This document shows, piece after piece, positions 7,019 through 12,707 of a DNA stretch of 12,707 nucleotides; positions within the stretch are counted from its first letter, which is position 1, and every line of letters begins with the position of its first letter. The DNA comes from Deferribacteraceae bacterium (GTDB lineage: Bacteria; Chrysiogenota; Deferribacteres; Deferribacterales; JAISNW01). The translations under genes and the position numbers were made by a program. The stretch covers positions 1 to 12,707 of the forward strand of contig JAITJJ010000159.1 of NCBI GenBank assembly GCA_031278965.1. The letters run 5' to 3'. The notes under the pieces were generated by a model. The model was not told the origin of the DNA. It searched no databases and saw only the letters and a program-made list of their open reading frames with translations.

Positions 7019-7933
7019 ATGAAAAGATTAATTACACGGAGTGATTTTGACGGGCTTGCTTGTGCGGTTTTGTTTAAGGAACTGGACATGATTGACGATA
7101 TACTCTTTGTCCATCCGAAAGATATGCAGGATGGAAAGATTGAGGTCGGCGTGAATGATATTACCACAAACCTCCCTTATGTAGACGGGGTTTATCTTGC
7201 TTTTGATCATCACATGAGCGAAACAATCCGTATCGGGAAAAAGCTGGATAACCATATTATTGATGAATTCGCTCCTTCTGCCGCCCGCGTGGTTTATAAC
7301 TATTACGGTGGTGAAAGCAAATTCCCTTCTTTTTTAAACGGTATGATGGCGGCGGTTGATAAAGGAGATTCCGCTAATTTCACCAAAGATGAGGTGCTTA
7401 ACCCTCAAGGGTGGAATCTTTTAAACTTTGTAATGGATGCCCGCACCGGCTTGGGGCGGTTCAGAAATTTCCGTATATCCAACTATCAGCTTATGATGGA
7501 GCTTATTGCCCATGTAAAGAATATGAAAATTGAAGATATTCTGGAGCTTGAGGACGTAAAAGAGAGGGTGGACATCTTTAACAAATACGAAAACGACTTT
7601 AAAGAGCAGATAAAACGTTGCTCAACTCTCTATGACAACGTAGTGGTGCTTGATCTTAGAGACGAAGAAACCATATATCCCGGCAACCGCTTTATAATTT
7701 ACGCGATATTTCCTGAAACAAAAGTTTCTATCCACGAGATATGGGGGGTAAAAAAGCAGAATACAGTTTTTGCTGTGGGTAAATCCATATTCAATAAAAC
7801 ATCTCCCGTAAATATCGGGGCTGTGATGCTGGAATACGGGGGAGGGGGGCACACCGCCGCCGGAACTTGCCAAGTGCCGAATGAGAAGGCTGATGCTGTT
7901 CTGGCTGAACTGCTGGTAAAGTTGAATCAGTAA
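7019..7933 (+). CDS. DHH-family phosphoesterase (exopolyphosphatase/nanoRNase-like)
   Basis: A predicted cytoplasmic manganese-dependent phosphoesterase of the DHH superfamily, which includes RecJ, exopolyphosphatases, nanoRNases and cyclic-dinucleotide phosphodiesterases. The 304-residue protein shows the family motifs in order: RSDFDG (7-12, metal ligands D9 and D11), the ND pair (46-47), FDHH (62-65, the name-giving motif), D114 in AAVDKGD, and the C-terminal GGGGH (274-278) of the DHHA1-type substrate domain. About residues 135-200 form a helical linker. No membrane segment, CBS or GGDEF part is present. AAAGAGGG (7008-7015) precedes the ATG. Substrate cannot be fixed from motifs; similar proteins are often annotated as exopolyphosphatase. 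The ankyrin gene starts 13 bases downstream, followed by motAB, so they are probably co-transcribed. Confidence 0.88.
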   Translation: MKRLITRSDFDGLACAVLFKELDMIDDILFVHPKDMQDGKIEVGVNDITTNLPYVDGVYLAFDHHMSETIRIGKKLDNHIIDEFAPSAARVVYNYYGGESKFPSFLNGMMAAVDKGDSANFTKDEVLNPQGWNLLNFVMDARTGLGRFRNFRISNYQLMMELIAHVKNMKIEDILELEDVKERVDIFNKYENDFKEQIKRCSTLYDNVVVLDLRDEETIYPGNRFIIYAIFPETKVSIHEIWGVKKQNTVFAVGKSIFNKTSPVNIGAVMLEYGGGGHTAAGTCQVPNEKADAVLAELLVKLNQ

Positions 7934-7946
7934 AATTTGAATCAAT

Positions 7947-9431
7947 ATGTTTTACGCCGTCCTCTTTTTCCTCCTCTTTTTCACTGCCCGGAGTTTTGGG
8001 GAGAATACTCTGATATGTGTTGGGGATGCCACGGCGCTTCTGCTTGATAACTCCACTGTATATAATAACGGCGTTGCGGTGAGAGGCAGGCTCTTTCTTA
8101 CCGCCGCTGCCAACGGACAGGCGGACTTGGCGGAAAAGCTGGCGGCAAATGCGGGAGCTCTGAACGAAACAGACCCTGCAAACGGCAATAACGCTCTTCT
8201 TGCCGCTATCCTTTCGGGTTATCCAAACTCCATTAATTGGCTTTTGGAAAGCGGAATAAATATTAAGCACATCAATAAAAACTTTCAGAACGCCCTTCAC
8301 CTCTCTGCAAAAACGGGATATGCCGATTTAAGCGATACCCTTATTTCTAAAGGGCTTTCCGTATCAGGAAGAGACAGGGCTGGGAATACCCCGTTACTGT
8401 ATGCCTCCGCTTCCCATAATCCGCAAACAGTGGCAGTGCTTTTAAAACGGGGTGCAACGCCTGTCATTTACAATAACGACAATTTAACCCCCTTGGCCGT
8501 ATCCGCCTTAATTGGTAATACTGCTAATGTCGCCCTCCTTTTGGAGGCCGGCGCTTCCGCGGACGGGCTTACCCCGTGCGGAACCCCATTGGGGATAGCG
8601 GTTAAGATGAAAAACCGCCTGATATTTGACAAACTTCTGGAATACCGGGCATCCCCAGCGGGTATCGATCTTGACGGAAACACCCCGCTTCACTTTGCCG
8701 CCGCCGCTGATACGGATATGGCGCAAACTTTATTAAACAGATTCCCAAAATCTGAAATAGATAAGAGAAACAGCAGAGGAGAGACCCCTCTCTTTATAGC
8801 TATGCAGAACGGCAACACGGTTCTGGTGAAACTCCTTCTTTCAAAAGGGGCGGATATTTTTGCCTCAGATCTTTCGGGTAACACCCCTATTTCCGTTGCT
8901 CCCCGGAATATGACCGAAATAATTAACGAACATTTAAAGCGTTTGGAAAATGAATCGCTAATGCTTTTCGCCGCAGTTGCCGAAAATAATATAGCAAGGG
9001 TTAAACTCCTTTTAAGGGAGGGCGCAAAAGCGGATTCCGTTGACAGGCAAACCGGCAATACCCCTTTATTTACAGCAACAGCCAATAATTTTGAGGAGAT
9101 TCTCTCTCTCTTGGCATCTAACGGGGGGAGTGTAAACCACCGCAACAGGTTGGGGAATACTCCACTTATGGTATCGGTGGCAACAGGAGACGACAATTTA
9201 ATTGAAACACTCCTCTCTCTGGGAAGTGATCCGAATATTCGGAACAACAACGGGGAAACAGCGCTTCTCTGGGCGGCGAAGCTCAACCGCGAGACGGCGG
9301 TGCAAGTCCTTCTTGCGGGGAATGCGGATCCCAACATAAAAAGTCATACGGGGGTTACTCCGATAAAAATTTCGGAGAGCGAGGGTTTTGATGAAATAAC
9401 TAAACTGCTCAAAGCGTTTGGGGCATTTTAG
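7947..9431 (+). CDS. Exported ankyrin-repeat protein
   Basis: A 494-residue protein with a hydrophobic N-terminus (about residues 2-13, ending near ARSFG), probably a signal peptide although it lacks the usual lysine or arginine at the start. The rest, from about 46 to the end, is a run of roughly 13 ankyrin repeats of about 33 residues. GNTPL-type turns recur near 146, 244, 370 and 403, with related GETPL at 278-282 and GETAL at 436-440. Ankyrin arrays bind other proteins and have no enzymatic role. With no other membrane helix, the likely place is the periplasm. No good ribosome-binding site precedes the ATG; an in-frame TGA just upstream (7938-7940) rules out an earlier start, so translation may depend on coupling to the DHH gene that ends 13 bases before. 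motA starts 31 bases after its stop. The binding partner is unknown; MotB's periplasmic domain is a contextual guess. Confidence 0.86.
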   Translation: MFYAVLFFLLFFTARSFGENTLICVGDATALLLDNSTVYNNGVAVRGRLFLTAAANGQADLAEKLAANAGALNETDPANGNNALLAAILSGYPNSINWLLESGINIKHINKNFQNALHLSAKTGYADLSDTLISKGLSVSGRDRAGNTPLLYASASHNPQTVAVLLKRGATPVIYNNDNLTPLAVSALIGNTANVALLLEAGASADGLTPCGTPLGIAVKMKNRLIFDKLLEYRASPAGIDLDGNTPLHFAAAADTDMAQTLLNRFPKSEIDKRNSRGETPLFIAMQNGNTVLVKLLLSKGADIFASDLSGNTPISVAPRNMTEIINEHLKRLENESLMLFAAVAENNIARVKLLLREGAKADSVDRQTGNTPLFTATANNFEEILSLLASNGGSVNHRNRLGNTPLMVSVATGDDNLIETLLSLGSDPNIRNNNGETALLWAAKLNRETAVQVLLAGNADPNIKSHTGVTPIKISESEGFDEITKLLKAFGAF

Positions 9432-9462
9432 TATTTCATAGATATATACTAGAGGTTTATTC

Positions 9463-10239
9463 GTGCAAACATCAACGGTCCTAGGCATAATAATAGGGAT
9501 ATTTACCCTTATAGGCGGTTTGATCCTAAAAGGCGCTAATCCTTCCGCGCTTATTAACCCCGCGGCGCTCGTTATTATATTTGTGGGCACTACCGCAGCT
9601 ATCTTAAACGCTTTTCCGCTTCATCAGTTTAAGAAACTTGGGGTAATGTTCAAAAAGGTCTTTGGAAAAAGTGCTACATTTGACAAGGTAAAGATAGCGA
9701 AGGACTTTGTAACCTTCTCCCATATTGTTCGCAAAGACGGGCTTTTGGCATTGGAAAATATCAAGATAGAAGATCGTTTCATGGATACGGGAATATCTAT
9801 GGTGGTGGACGGGGTGGAAGCGGAAGTTATTGAAACAGTTCTTGAAAGCCAGATACAGGCGCAGAAAAACCGCCATAAACTTGGGGCTACCCTCTTCGCG
9901 CAAGCGGGGATGTATGCGCCTACTCTGGGGGTGTTGGGAGCGGTTATCGGGCTTGTGGCGGCGCTTGGCAACCTCAGTGATATTGAAAAGCTGGGGCACT
10001 CCATTGCGGCGGCATTTATTGCCACCCTTTTCGGGATATTCTCTGGTTATGTGCTGTGGCACCCGTTTTCCAACAAATTAAAACAGCTCTCTCAAGAAGA
10101 GATAGAGGCGAAAGAGATGATAATTCAAGCAGTTCTCTCTCTTCAAGCGGGGGATCCCCCCCGTATAATGCAGTTTAAAATGCTTTCCTATATCCCCGAT
10201 AAGCAGAAAGATGTTCTTATGAAGGAATGGGAAAAATAA
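9463..10239 (+). CDS. motA: Flagellar motor stator protein MotA
   Basis: An inner-membrane stator subunit that, with MotB, forms the ion channel driving flagellar rotation. The 258-residue protein has four membrane segments at about 5-23, 33-51, 148-170 and 180-200, with the large cytoplasmic loop between the second and third. Residues R90 and E98 fall in the charged loop that contacts the rotor protein FliG, at the same numbers as in E. coli MotA. P153 (APTLGVLGAVIGL) and P201 correspond to the two functionally important prolines. The start is GTG at 9463 with AGAGGT (9451-9456) six bases upstream. motB begins 10 bases after its stop. The ion used, protons or sodium, cannot be called with confidence. 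Confidence 0.94.
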   Translation: MQTSTVLGIIIGIFTLIGGLILKGANPSALINPAALVIIFVGTTAAILNAFPLHQFKKLGVMFKKVFGKSATFDKVKIAKDFVTFSHIVRKDGLLALENIKIEDRFMDTGISMVVDGVEAEVIETVLESQIQAQKNRHKLGATLFAQAGMYAPTLGVLGAVIGLVAALGNLSDIEKLGHSIAAAFIATLFGIFSGYVLWHPFSNKLKQLSQEEIEAKEMIIQAVLSLQAGDPPRIMQFKMLSYIPDKQKDVLMKEWEK

Positions 10240-10249
10240 GGAATTTAAG

Positions 10250-11011
10250 ATGTCAAAGAAACAGCACCATGAAGAACACGAAGAGCATGCGGACGAGACG
10301 TGGCTTGTTCCTTACGCCGATGTTTTAACCCTTCTCCTTGCGCTTTTTATTGTGCTTTTCGCCATGTCCCAGGTAGACGCAACCAAGATGCAGGCTATGG
10401 CGGAGAGTTTTAGTGTTGCTTTTAGCGGCTCTCTGGGGGTTATGTCAGGGCAGCCTATTCTTATTCCCATGACCCAGCCCGCGGCGGGAGAGGAACAATC
10501 GCGGGAGCAGAGAGAAACCGACCAACTTCAAGAGTTGCAGGAGAATATACAGGGACTCATAGGTTCTCAAGACCTTAAAGGCCAGCTTGAAACACGAATG
10601 GTGGAGGAGGGACTCTTGATAACGATTAAAGATGAGCTTTTGTTTAGATCAGGTTCCGCAACTATCCTCCCAAGCTCTGAGCCAGTGGCAAAAGGGCTTG
10701 CCACCCTTCTTACCACAATATCCCAAAAAGTCGCCATATCCGGCCATACCGACAATATCCCGATTAATACCGCGGAGTTCCCGACAAACTGGGATTTAAG
10801 CTCCAAAAGAGCGGTTAATTTCCTCCGATATATGTTGGAGCGCGAATCGCTTTTAAGGCCGGAACGTTTCAGCGCCATAGGCTACGGGGAGTTCCGCCCA
10901 ATGGTTCCCAACAGCACCGCCATAAACCGTGAAAAAAACCGCCGCGTGGAAATCCTTATCATGAGAGACTACCCTACCGGACGGGGGTTTGATTACAATA
11001 ACGAACCTTAG
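10250..11011 (+). CDS. motB: Flagellar motor stator protein MotB
   Basis: The partner of MotA; it anchors the stator to peptidoglycan and carries the ion-binding aspartate. The 253-residue protein has a short histidine- and glutamate-rich cytoplasmic start, one membrane helix at about 18-40 with WLVPYADVLTLLLALF, and the essential aspartate D24. A plug and linker region follows (about 45-115), then an OmpA-type peptidoglycan-binding domain (about 120-238) with ISGHTDNIP (163-171), NWDLSSKRA (180-188) and NREKNRRVEI (226-235). The ribosome-binding site TAAGGAA (10237-10243) overlaps the motA stop. A run of eight T at 11018-11025 follows the gene but without a clear stem, so termination here is uncertain. 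Confidence 0.95.
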   Translation: MSKKQHHEEHEEHADETWLVPYADVLTLLLALFIVLFAMSQVDATKMQAMAESFSVAFSGSLGVMSGQPILIPMTQPAAGEEQSREQRETDQLQELQENIQGLIGSQDLKGQLETRMVEEGLLITIKDELLFRSGSATILPSSEPVAKGLATLLTTISQKVAISGHTDNIPINTAEFPTNWDLSSKRAVNFLRYMLERESLLRPERFSAIGYGEFRPMVPNSTAINREKNRRVEILIMRDYPTGRGFDYNNEP

Positions 11012-11046
11012 ATAGAATTTTTTTTACATCTGAGAAGAGTAAAATT

Positions 11047-11682
11047 TTGAAGATTTTTACAATAGGTCATTCCGTCCAAACGATAGATGAATTTATTGCT
11101 CTTGCCGCAAAAAATACAATAGATACTATTGTTGATGCCAGGAGTTGCCCATACAGCGAATTTGCGCCGCAGTTTAATCGTGAAGAGTTGAGTAAAGCTC
11201 TTGGTTTCGCTGAAATTAAATATATTTTCATGGGAGATTTATTAGGAGCGAGGTATCAAGATAAAAATCTGCTTTTTGACAACGGGAAAGTGGATTTTAA
11301 AAGAGTTCAACAATCTTTGCCTTTTCAGAACGGGACAAAGCGCTTAAAGAGAGGAATTGAAGAAGGCTATAAAATAGCTTTAATGTGTTCAGAAAGAGAT
11401 CCTTTTAATTGCCATAGGTTTGCGTTGGTATCTGAATATCTTGCCAACATAGGTATTGAAGTTTTTCATATAACGCCTGACAAAATTTATATTCAATTAG
11501 AATTAGAAGACAGACTCCTAAAAAAATACCGCAGAAAAATCAGTTGGATTGAGATTGCCGATTCCGATATTTTCCCTGAACTTGCGGAGTTAATACATGC
11601 TTATAAACTGTACAATGAATATATTGCTTACAAAGAGAAAAAGCTTGAGAATAATAATAAAGCCATAAAAATTGCGAAATAA
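11047..11682 (+). CDS. DUF488 family protein (first of two)
   Basis: A member of the DUF488 family, whose biochemical function is not established. The 211-residue protein starts with the family's TIGHS signature (5-9), followed by VDAR (29-32), the MGDLLGAR segment (62-69), and the characteristic C-x7-CHR motif (C114, C122, H123, R124; CSERDPFNCHR). Residues from about 155 on form a lysine-rich helical tail not typical of the core. The start is TTG at 11047 with the weak site GAGAAGAG (11032-11039); no in-frame ATG fits the signature, since it begins five residues in. The DNA is much more AT-rich than motB just upstream. The next gene overlaps or abuts its 3' end, and the two are probably one transcript. 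Confidence 0.88.
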   Translation: MKIFTIGHSVQTIDEFIALAAKNTIDTIVDARSCPYSEFAPQFNREELSKALGFAEIKYIFMGDLLGARYQDKNLLFDNGKVDFKRVQQSLPFQNGTKRLKRGIEEGYKIALMCSERDPFNCHRFALVSEYLANIGIEVFHITPDKIYIQLELEDRLLKKYRRKISWIEIADSDIFPELAELIHAYKLYNEYIAYKEKKLENNNKAIKIAK

Positions 11683-11686
11683 AAAA

Positions 11687-12127
11687 ATGATTTTATATAC
11701 TATAGGATTTGCTAAAAAATCAGCAAAGCAATTCTTTGAACTTATAAGAAATAATGATATAGACATATTGTTGGACATTCGATTAAACAATAGGTCGCAG
11801 CTAGCCGGTTTCACAAAATGCGATGATATTGCGTATTTCTTGCCGAATATATGTCAATGCTCCTATAAGTATTGTCCGGAGTATGCCCCGACAAAAGATA
11901 TATTGGACGATTTTAAAAATAAAAAGATTGCTTGGGGCGAATATAGTGAAAAATATACTTCACTTATGGAAAGCCGCAATAACTATCATGCTTTTGTTGA
12001 TGAATATGCAAAATATTCCAACGTTTGCTTATTATGCAGTGAACCCGCGCATGAAAATTGCCATCGCAGGCTTCTCGCGGAAATGATAGCACGCAAAAAC
12101 TCCGATATCGGTATTATTCATCTCTGA
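11687..12127 (+). CDS. DUF488 family protein (second of two)
   Basis: A shorter DUF488 protein, 146 residues from the ATG at 11687. It has the TIGFAKKSAKQFF start (5-17), LDIRLNN (29-35) with SQLAGFTK (37-44), and the C-x7-CHR motif (C117, C125, H126, R127; CSEPAHENCHR). It belongs to a different branch from its neighbour, so the pair is probably not a recent tandem duplication. An in-frame TTG at 11672 would add five residues and overlap the upstream gene by 11 bases; the ATG is preferred because the family signature starts directly there, but neither has a good ribosome-binding site. Extra cysteines (C45, C56, C58, C63, C114) make it unusually cysteine-rich. Composition is strongly AT-rich. 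Function unknown. Confidence 0.86.
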   Translation: MILYTIGFAKKSAKQFFELIRNNDIDILLDIRLNNRSQLAGFTKCDDIAYFLPNICQCSYKYCPEYAPTKDILDDFKNKKIAWGEYSEKYTSLMESRNNYHAFVDEYAKYSNVCLLCSEPAHENCHRRLLAEMIARKNSDIGIIHL

Positions 12128-12145
12128 ATGCTTAGTATGCAAATA

Positions 12146-12176
12146 GAGGTTGTAATCCTAAAAAAAGAACAACCTC
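12146..12176 (+). terminator. Hairpin after the DUF488 pair
   Basis: GAGGTTGT (12146-12153) and ACAACCTC (12169-12176) form a perfect 8-bp stem with a 15-base loop rich in A. It lies 19 bases after the stop of the second DUF488 gene, a sensible place for a terminator, but there is no run of T after it, so it may instead stabilise the 3' end of the transcript. Confidence 0.35.
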
Positions 12177-12421
12177 CGTGCGATAAAGTCGGCTTATAAA
12201 TTATTCTCCCAGATAGATGCAGACACAAAGTCCATATACGATATTCCTGAATATTACTTGCAGATGAAGCTATTATAGCGGTTTTTTGTTTCGCATACTA
12301 TACGGAAGGCAAGAAAACCCCTTCACCGGAGTTAAAAGGACATAAGTAAAGGTTTAATACTCCCGCTCTAAATCTGCCTAAATATCAGTATACGGTCAGG
12401 GATGCAACTCGCCAATTTTAA

Positions 12422-12444
12422 TCCAGTGATCCTTGATTACTGGA
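12422..12444 (+). other. Strong stem-loop in non-coding DNA
   Basis: TCCAGTGATC (12422-12431) pairs with GATTACTGGA (12435-12444) around a CTT loop: ten base pairs with one G-U wobble that works only in + strand RNA. No T-run follows, so it is not a standard terminator. Confidence 0.4.
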
Positions 12445-12463
12445 AGTATGATAAACTTAATAT

Positions 12464-12600
12464 AAAAGATCGCTATATTGGAATACATTCCTAATGTTTG
12501 CCTTCTACTTTGCGTGCTGTATTAAATATTAATTAATCTACTTATCTATATGATTAAAATAATCGACCGTTTTTTCTATGCAGCAAATATAGCGATTTTT
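12464..12600. repeat. Inverted-repeat pair bounding a 137-base segment
   Basis: AAAAGATCGCTATATT (12464-12479) and AATATAGCGATTTTT (12586-12600) are inverted copies, matching over 15 positions with one extra G in the left arm. The enclosed 106 bases are very AT-rich. ATA lies next to both ends. It may be a small non-autonomous mobile element or just chance in AT-rich DNA. The right arm would overlap the possible minus-strand gene at 12576-12707. Confidence 0.25.
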
Positions 12601-12707
12601 ATACAAAAATCGTCTTTTAATAAAAAGTATAAATCATCAACTTCATTGTATTTACTAATTTTTTTTATGCAAGCATTTTTTTGCAAAACTGCAAAAAGTG
12701 CATAGAA
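12576..12707 (-). CDS. Possible 3' end of a minus-strand gene leaving the window
   Basis: From the right edge (12707) an uninterrupted minus-strand frame of 43 codons runs to TAG at 12578-12576. Its end reads NEVDDLYFLLKDDFCIKIAI then FAA, with a mix of charged and hydrophobic residues typical of real protein. A 44-codon open frame in DNA this AT-rich is somewhat unlikely by chance but not very rare over six frames. I do not recognise the protein. Two hairpin-like sequences (12593-12612 and 12666-12704) fall inside it. Confidence 0.3.
   Translation of the reverse strand, partial: FYALFAVLQKNACIKKISKYNEVDDLYFLLKDDFCIKIAIFAA
12666..12704. repeat. Two-part inverted repeat at the right edge
   Basis: TTTTTGCA (12678-12685) and TGCAAAAA (12690-12697) form a perfect 8-bp stem with an AAAC loop. 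Outside it TATGCA (12666-12671) and TGCATA (12699-12704) add 6 bp, separated by a lopsided internal loop. A similar element, CGATTTTT-ATAC-AAAAATCG, is at 12593-12612. They may be terminators or RNA structures, or coincidences within an AT-rich coding end. Confidence 0.3.

Larger units (their letters stand above)
12128..12575. other. AT-rich, structured tail with no intact gene
   Basis: No complete gene was found in this stretch. It holds a hairpin at 12146-12176, a 10-bp stem-loop at 12422-12444, the left arm of an inverted-repeat pair (12464-12479), and two short coding-like frames: 12162-12278, reading on to IPEYYLQMKLL, and 12268-12345, ending in ENPFTGVKRT in the next frame. The last two could be parts of one eroded gene. 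None has a start codon with a ribosome-binding site and I do not recognise the peptides. Confidence 0.4.

Noticed and set aside
7791..8300. A 169-codon minus-strand frame spanning the DHH-ankyrin junction
   Set aside because: It overlaps two well-supported genes and has no recognisable domain or start signal.
8690..9337. A 215-codon minus-strand open frame inside the ankyrin gene
   Set aside because: It results from the repeated codon pattern of the ankyrin repeats; no ribosome-binding site and a serine/arginine-rich antisense composition.
8170..9420. Regularly spaced similar segments that might look like tandem DNA repeats or a CRISPR array
   Set aside because: They are diverged ankyrin codons at about 99-base spacing with similarity at the protein level, without identical DNA repeats.
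10148..10162. GC-rich palindrome GGGGGATCCCCC within motA
   Set aside because: It is in frame and encodes the GDPPR stretch of MotA; no T-run follows, so no terminator role is supported.
11018..11025. Run of eight T after motB as an intrinsic terminator
   Set aside because: No stem of useful length lies just before it, so it was not listed as a terminator.
12594..12704. An integron-type recombination site, given the hairpins near an acquired gene pair
   Set aside because: The conserved core sites and paired arms of attC are not visible, and no integrase is present.

Overview
This 12.7-kb window looks like chromosomal DNA of a Gram-negative, flagellated, probably anaerobic bacterium. That reading rests on flagellar stator genes motA and motB, an HD-GYP cyclic-di-GMP phosphodiesterase with a DUF3391-type N-terminus, and a ferredoxin-dependent 2-oxoacid oxidoreductase gamma subunit. 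The protein style resembles Deferribacterota or related deltaproteobacterial/Nitrospirota lineages, but this is an impression and no taxonomic search was possible. All confidently called intact genes lie on the + strand.

Layout. (1) 180-2432: an apparent three-gene operon of an HD-GYP phosphodiesterase (TTG start), a small membrane-anchored protein of unknown function, and an Ogt/MGMT-type DNA alkyltransferase. (2) 2566-4580: an NfeD-family membrane protein, its usual SPFH/stomatin partner, and a stand-alone 2-oxoacid:ferredoxin oxidoreductase gamma subunit. (3) 4581-5164: no intact gene, but a frameshifted DUF4405-like small membrane gene on the minus strand, then a near-consensus sigma-70 promoter. 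(4) 5165-6925: glutamine-dependent NAD+ synthetase. (5) 7019-11011: a promoter followed by a DHH-family phosphoesterase, an exported ankyrin-repeat protein, MotA and MotB, all close together and probably co-transcribed. (6) 11047-12127: two consecutive, divergent DUF488 genes in much more AT-rich DNA, which suggests acquired sequence. (7) 12128-12707: an AT-rich tail with hairpins, a 15-bp inverted-repeat pair, fragments that look like eroded coding sequence, and possibly the 3' end of a minus-strand gene running off the right edge.

How the genes fit together. HD-GYP (c-di-GMP breakdown) and MotAB (flagellar stator) are both part of the motility-lifestyle switch. They are about 8 kb apart and there is no direct evidence that they act together. 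The DHH phosphoesterase and the exported ankyrin protein sitting directly upstream of motAB is the most unusual operon arrangement here. NfeD-SPFH is a known membrane-microdomain pairing. No phage, CRISPR array, complete transposon, rRNA or tRNA was seen. No clear new multi-gene system stands out; the best candidates for a second look are the DHH-ankyrin-motAB operon, the tandem DUF488 pair with its structured tail, and the frameshifted minus-strand gene.
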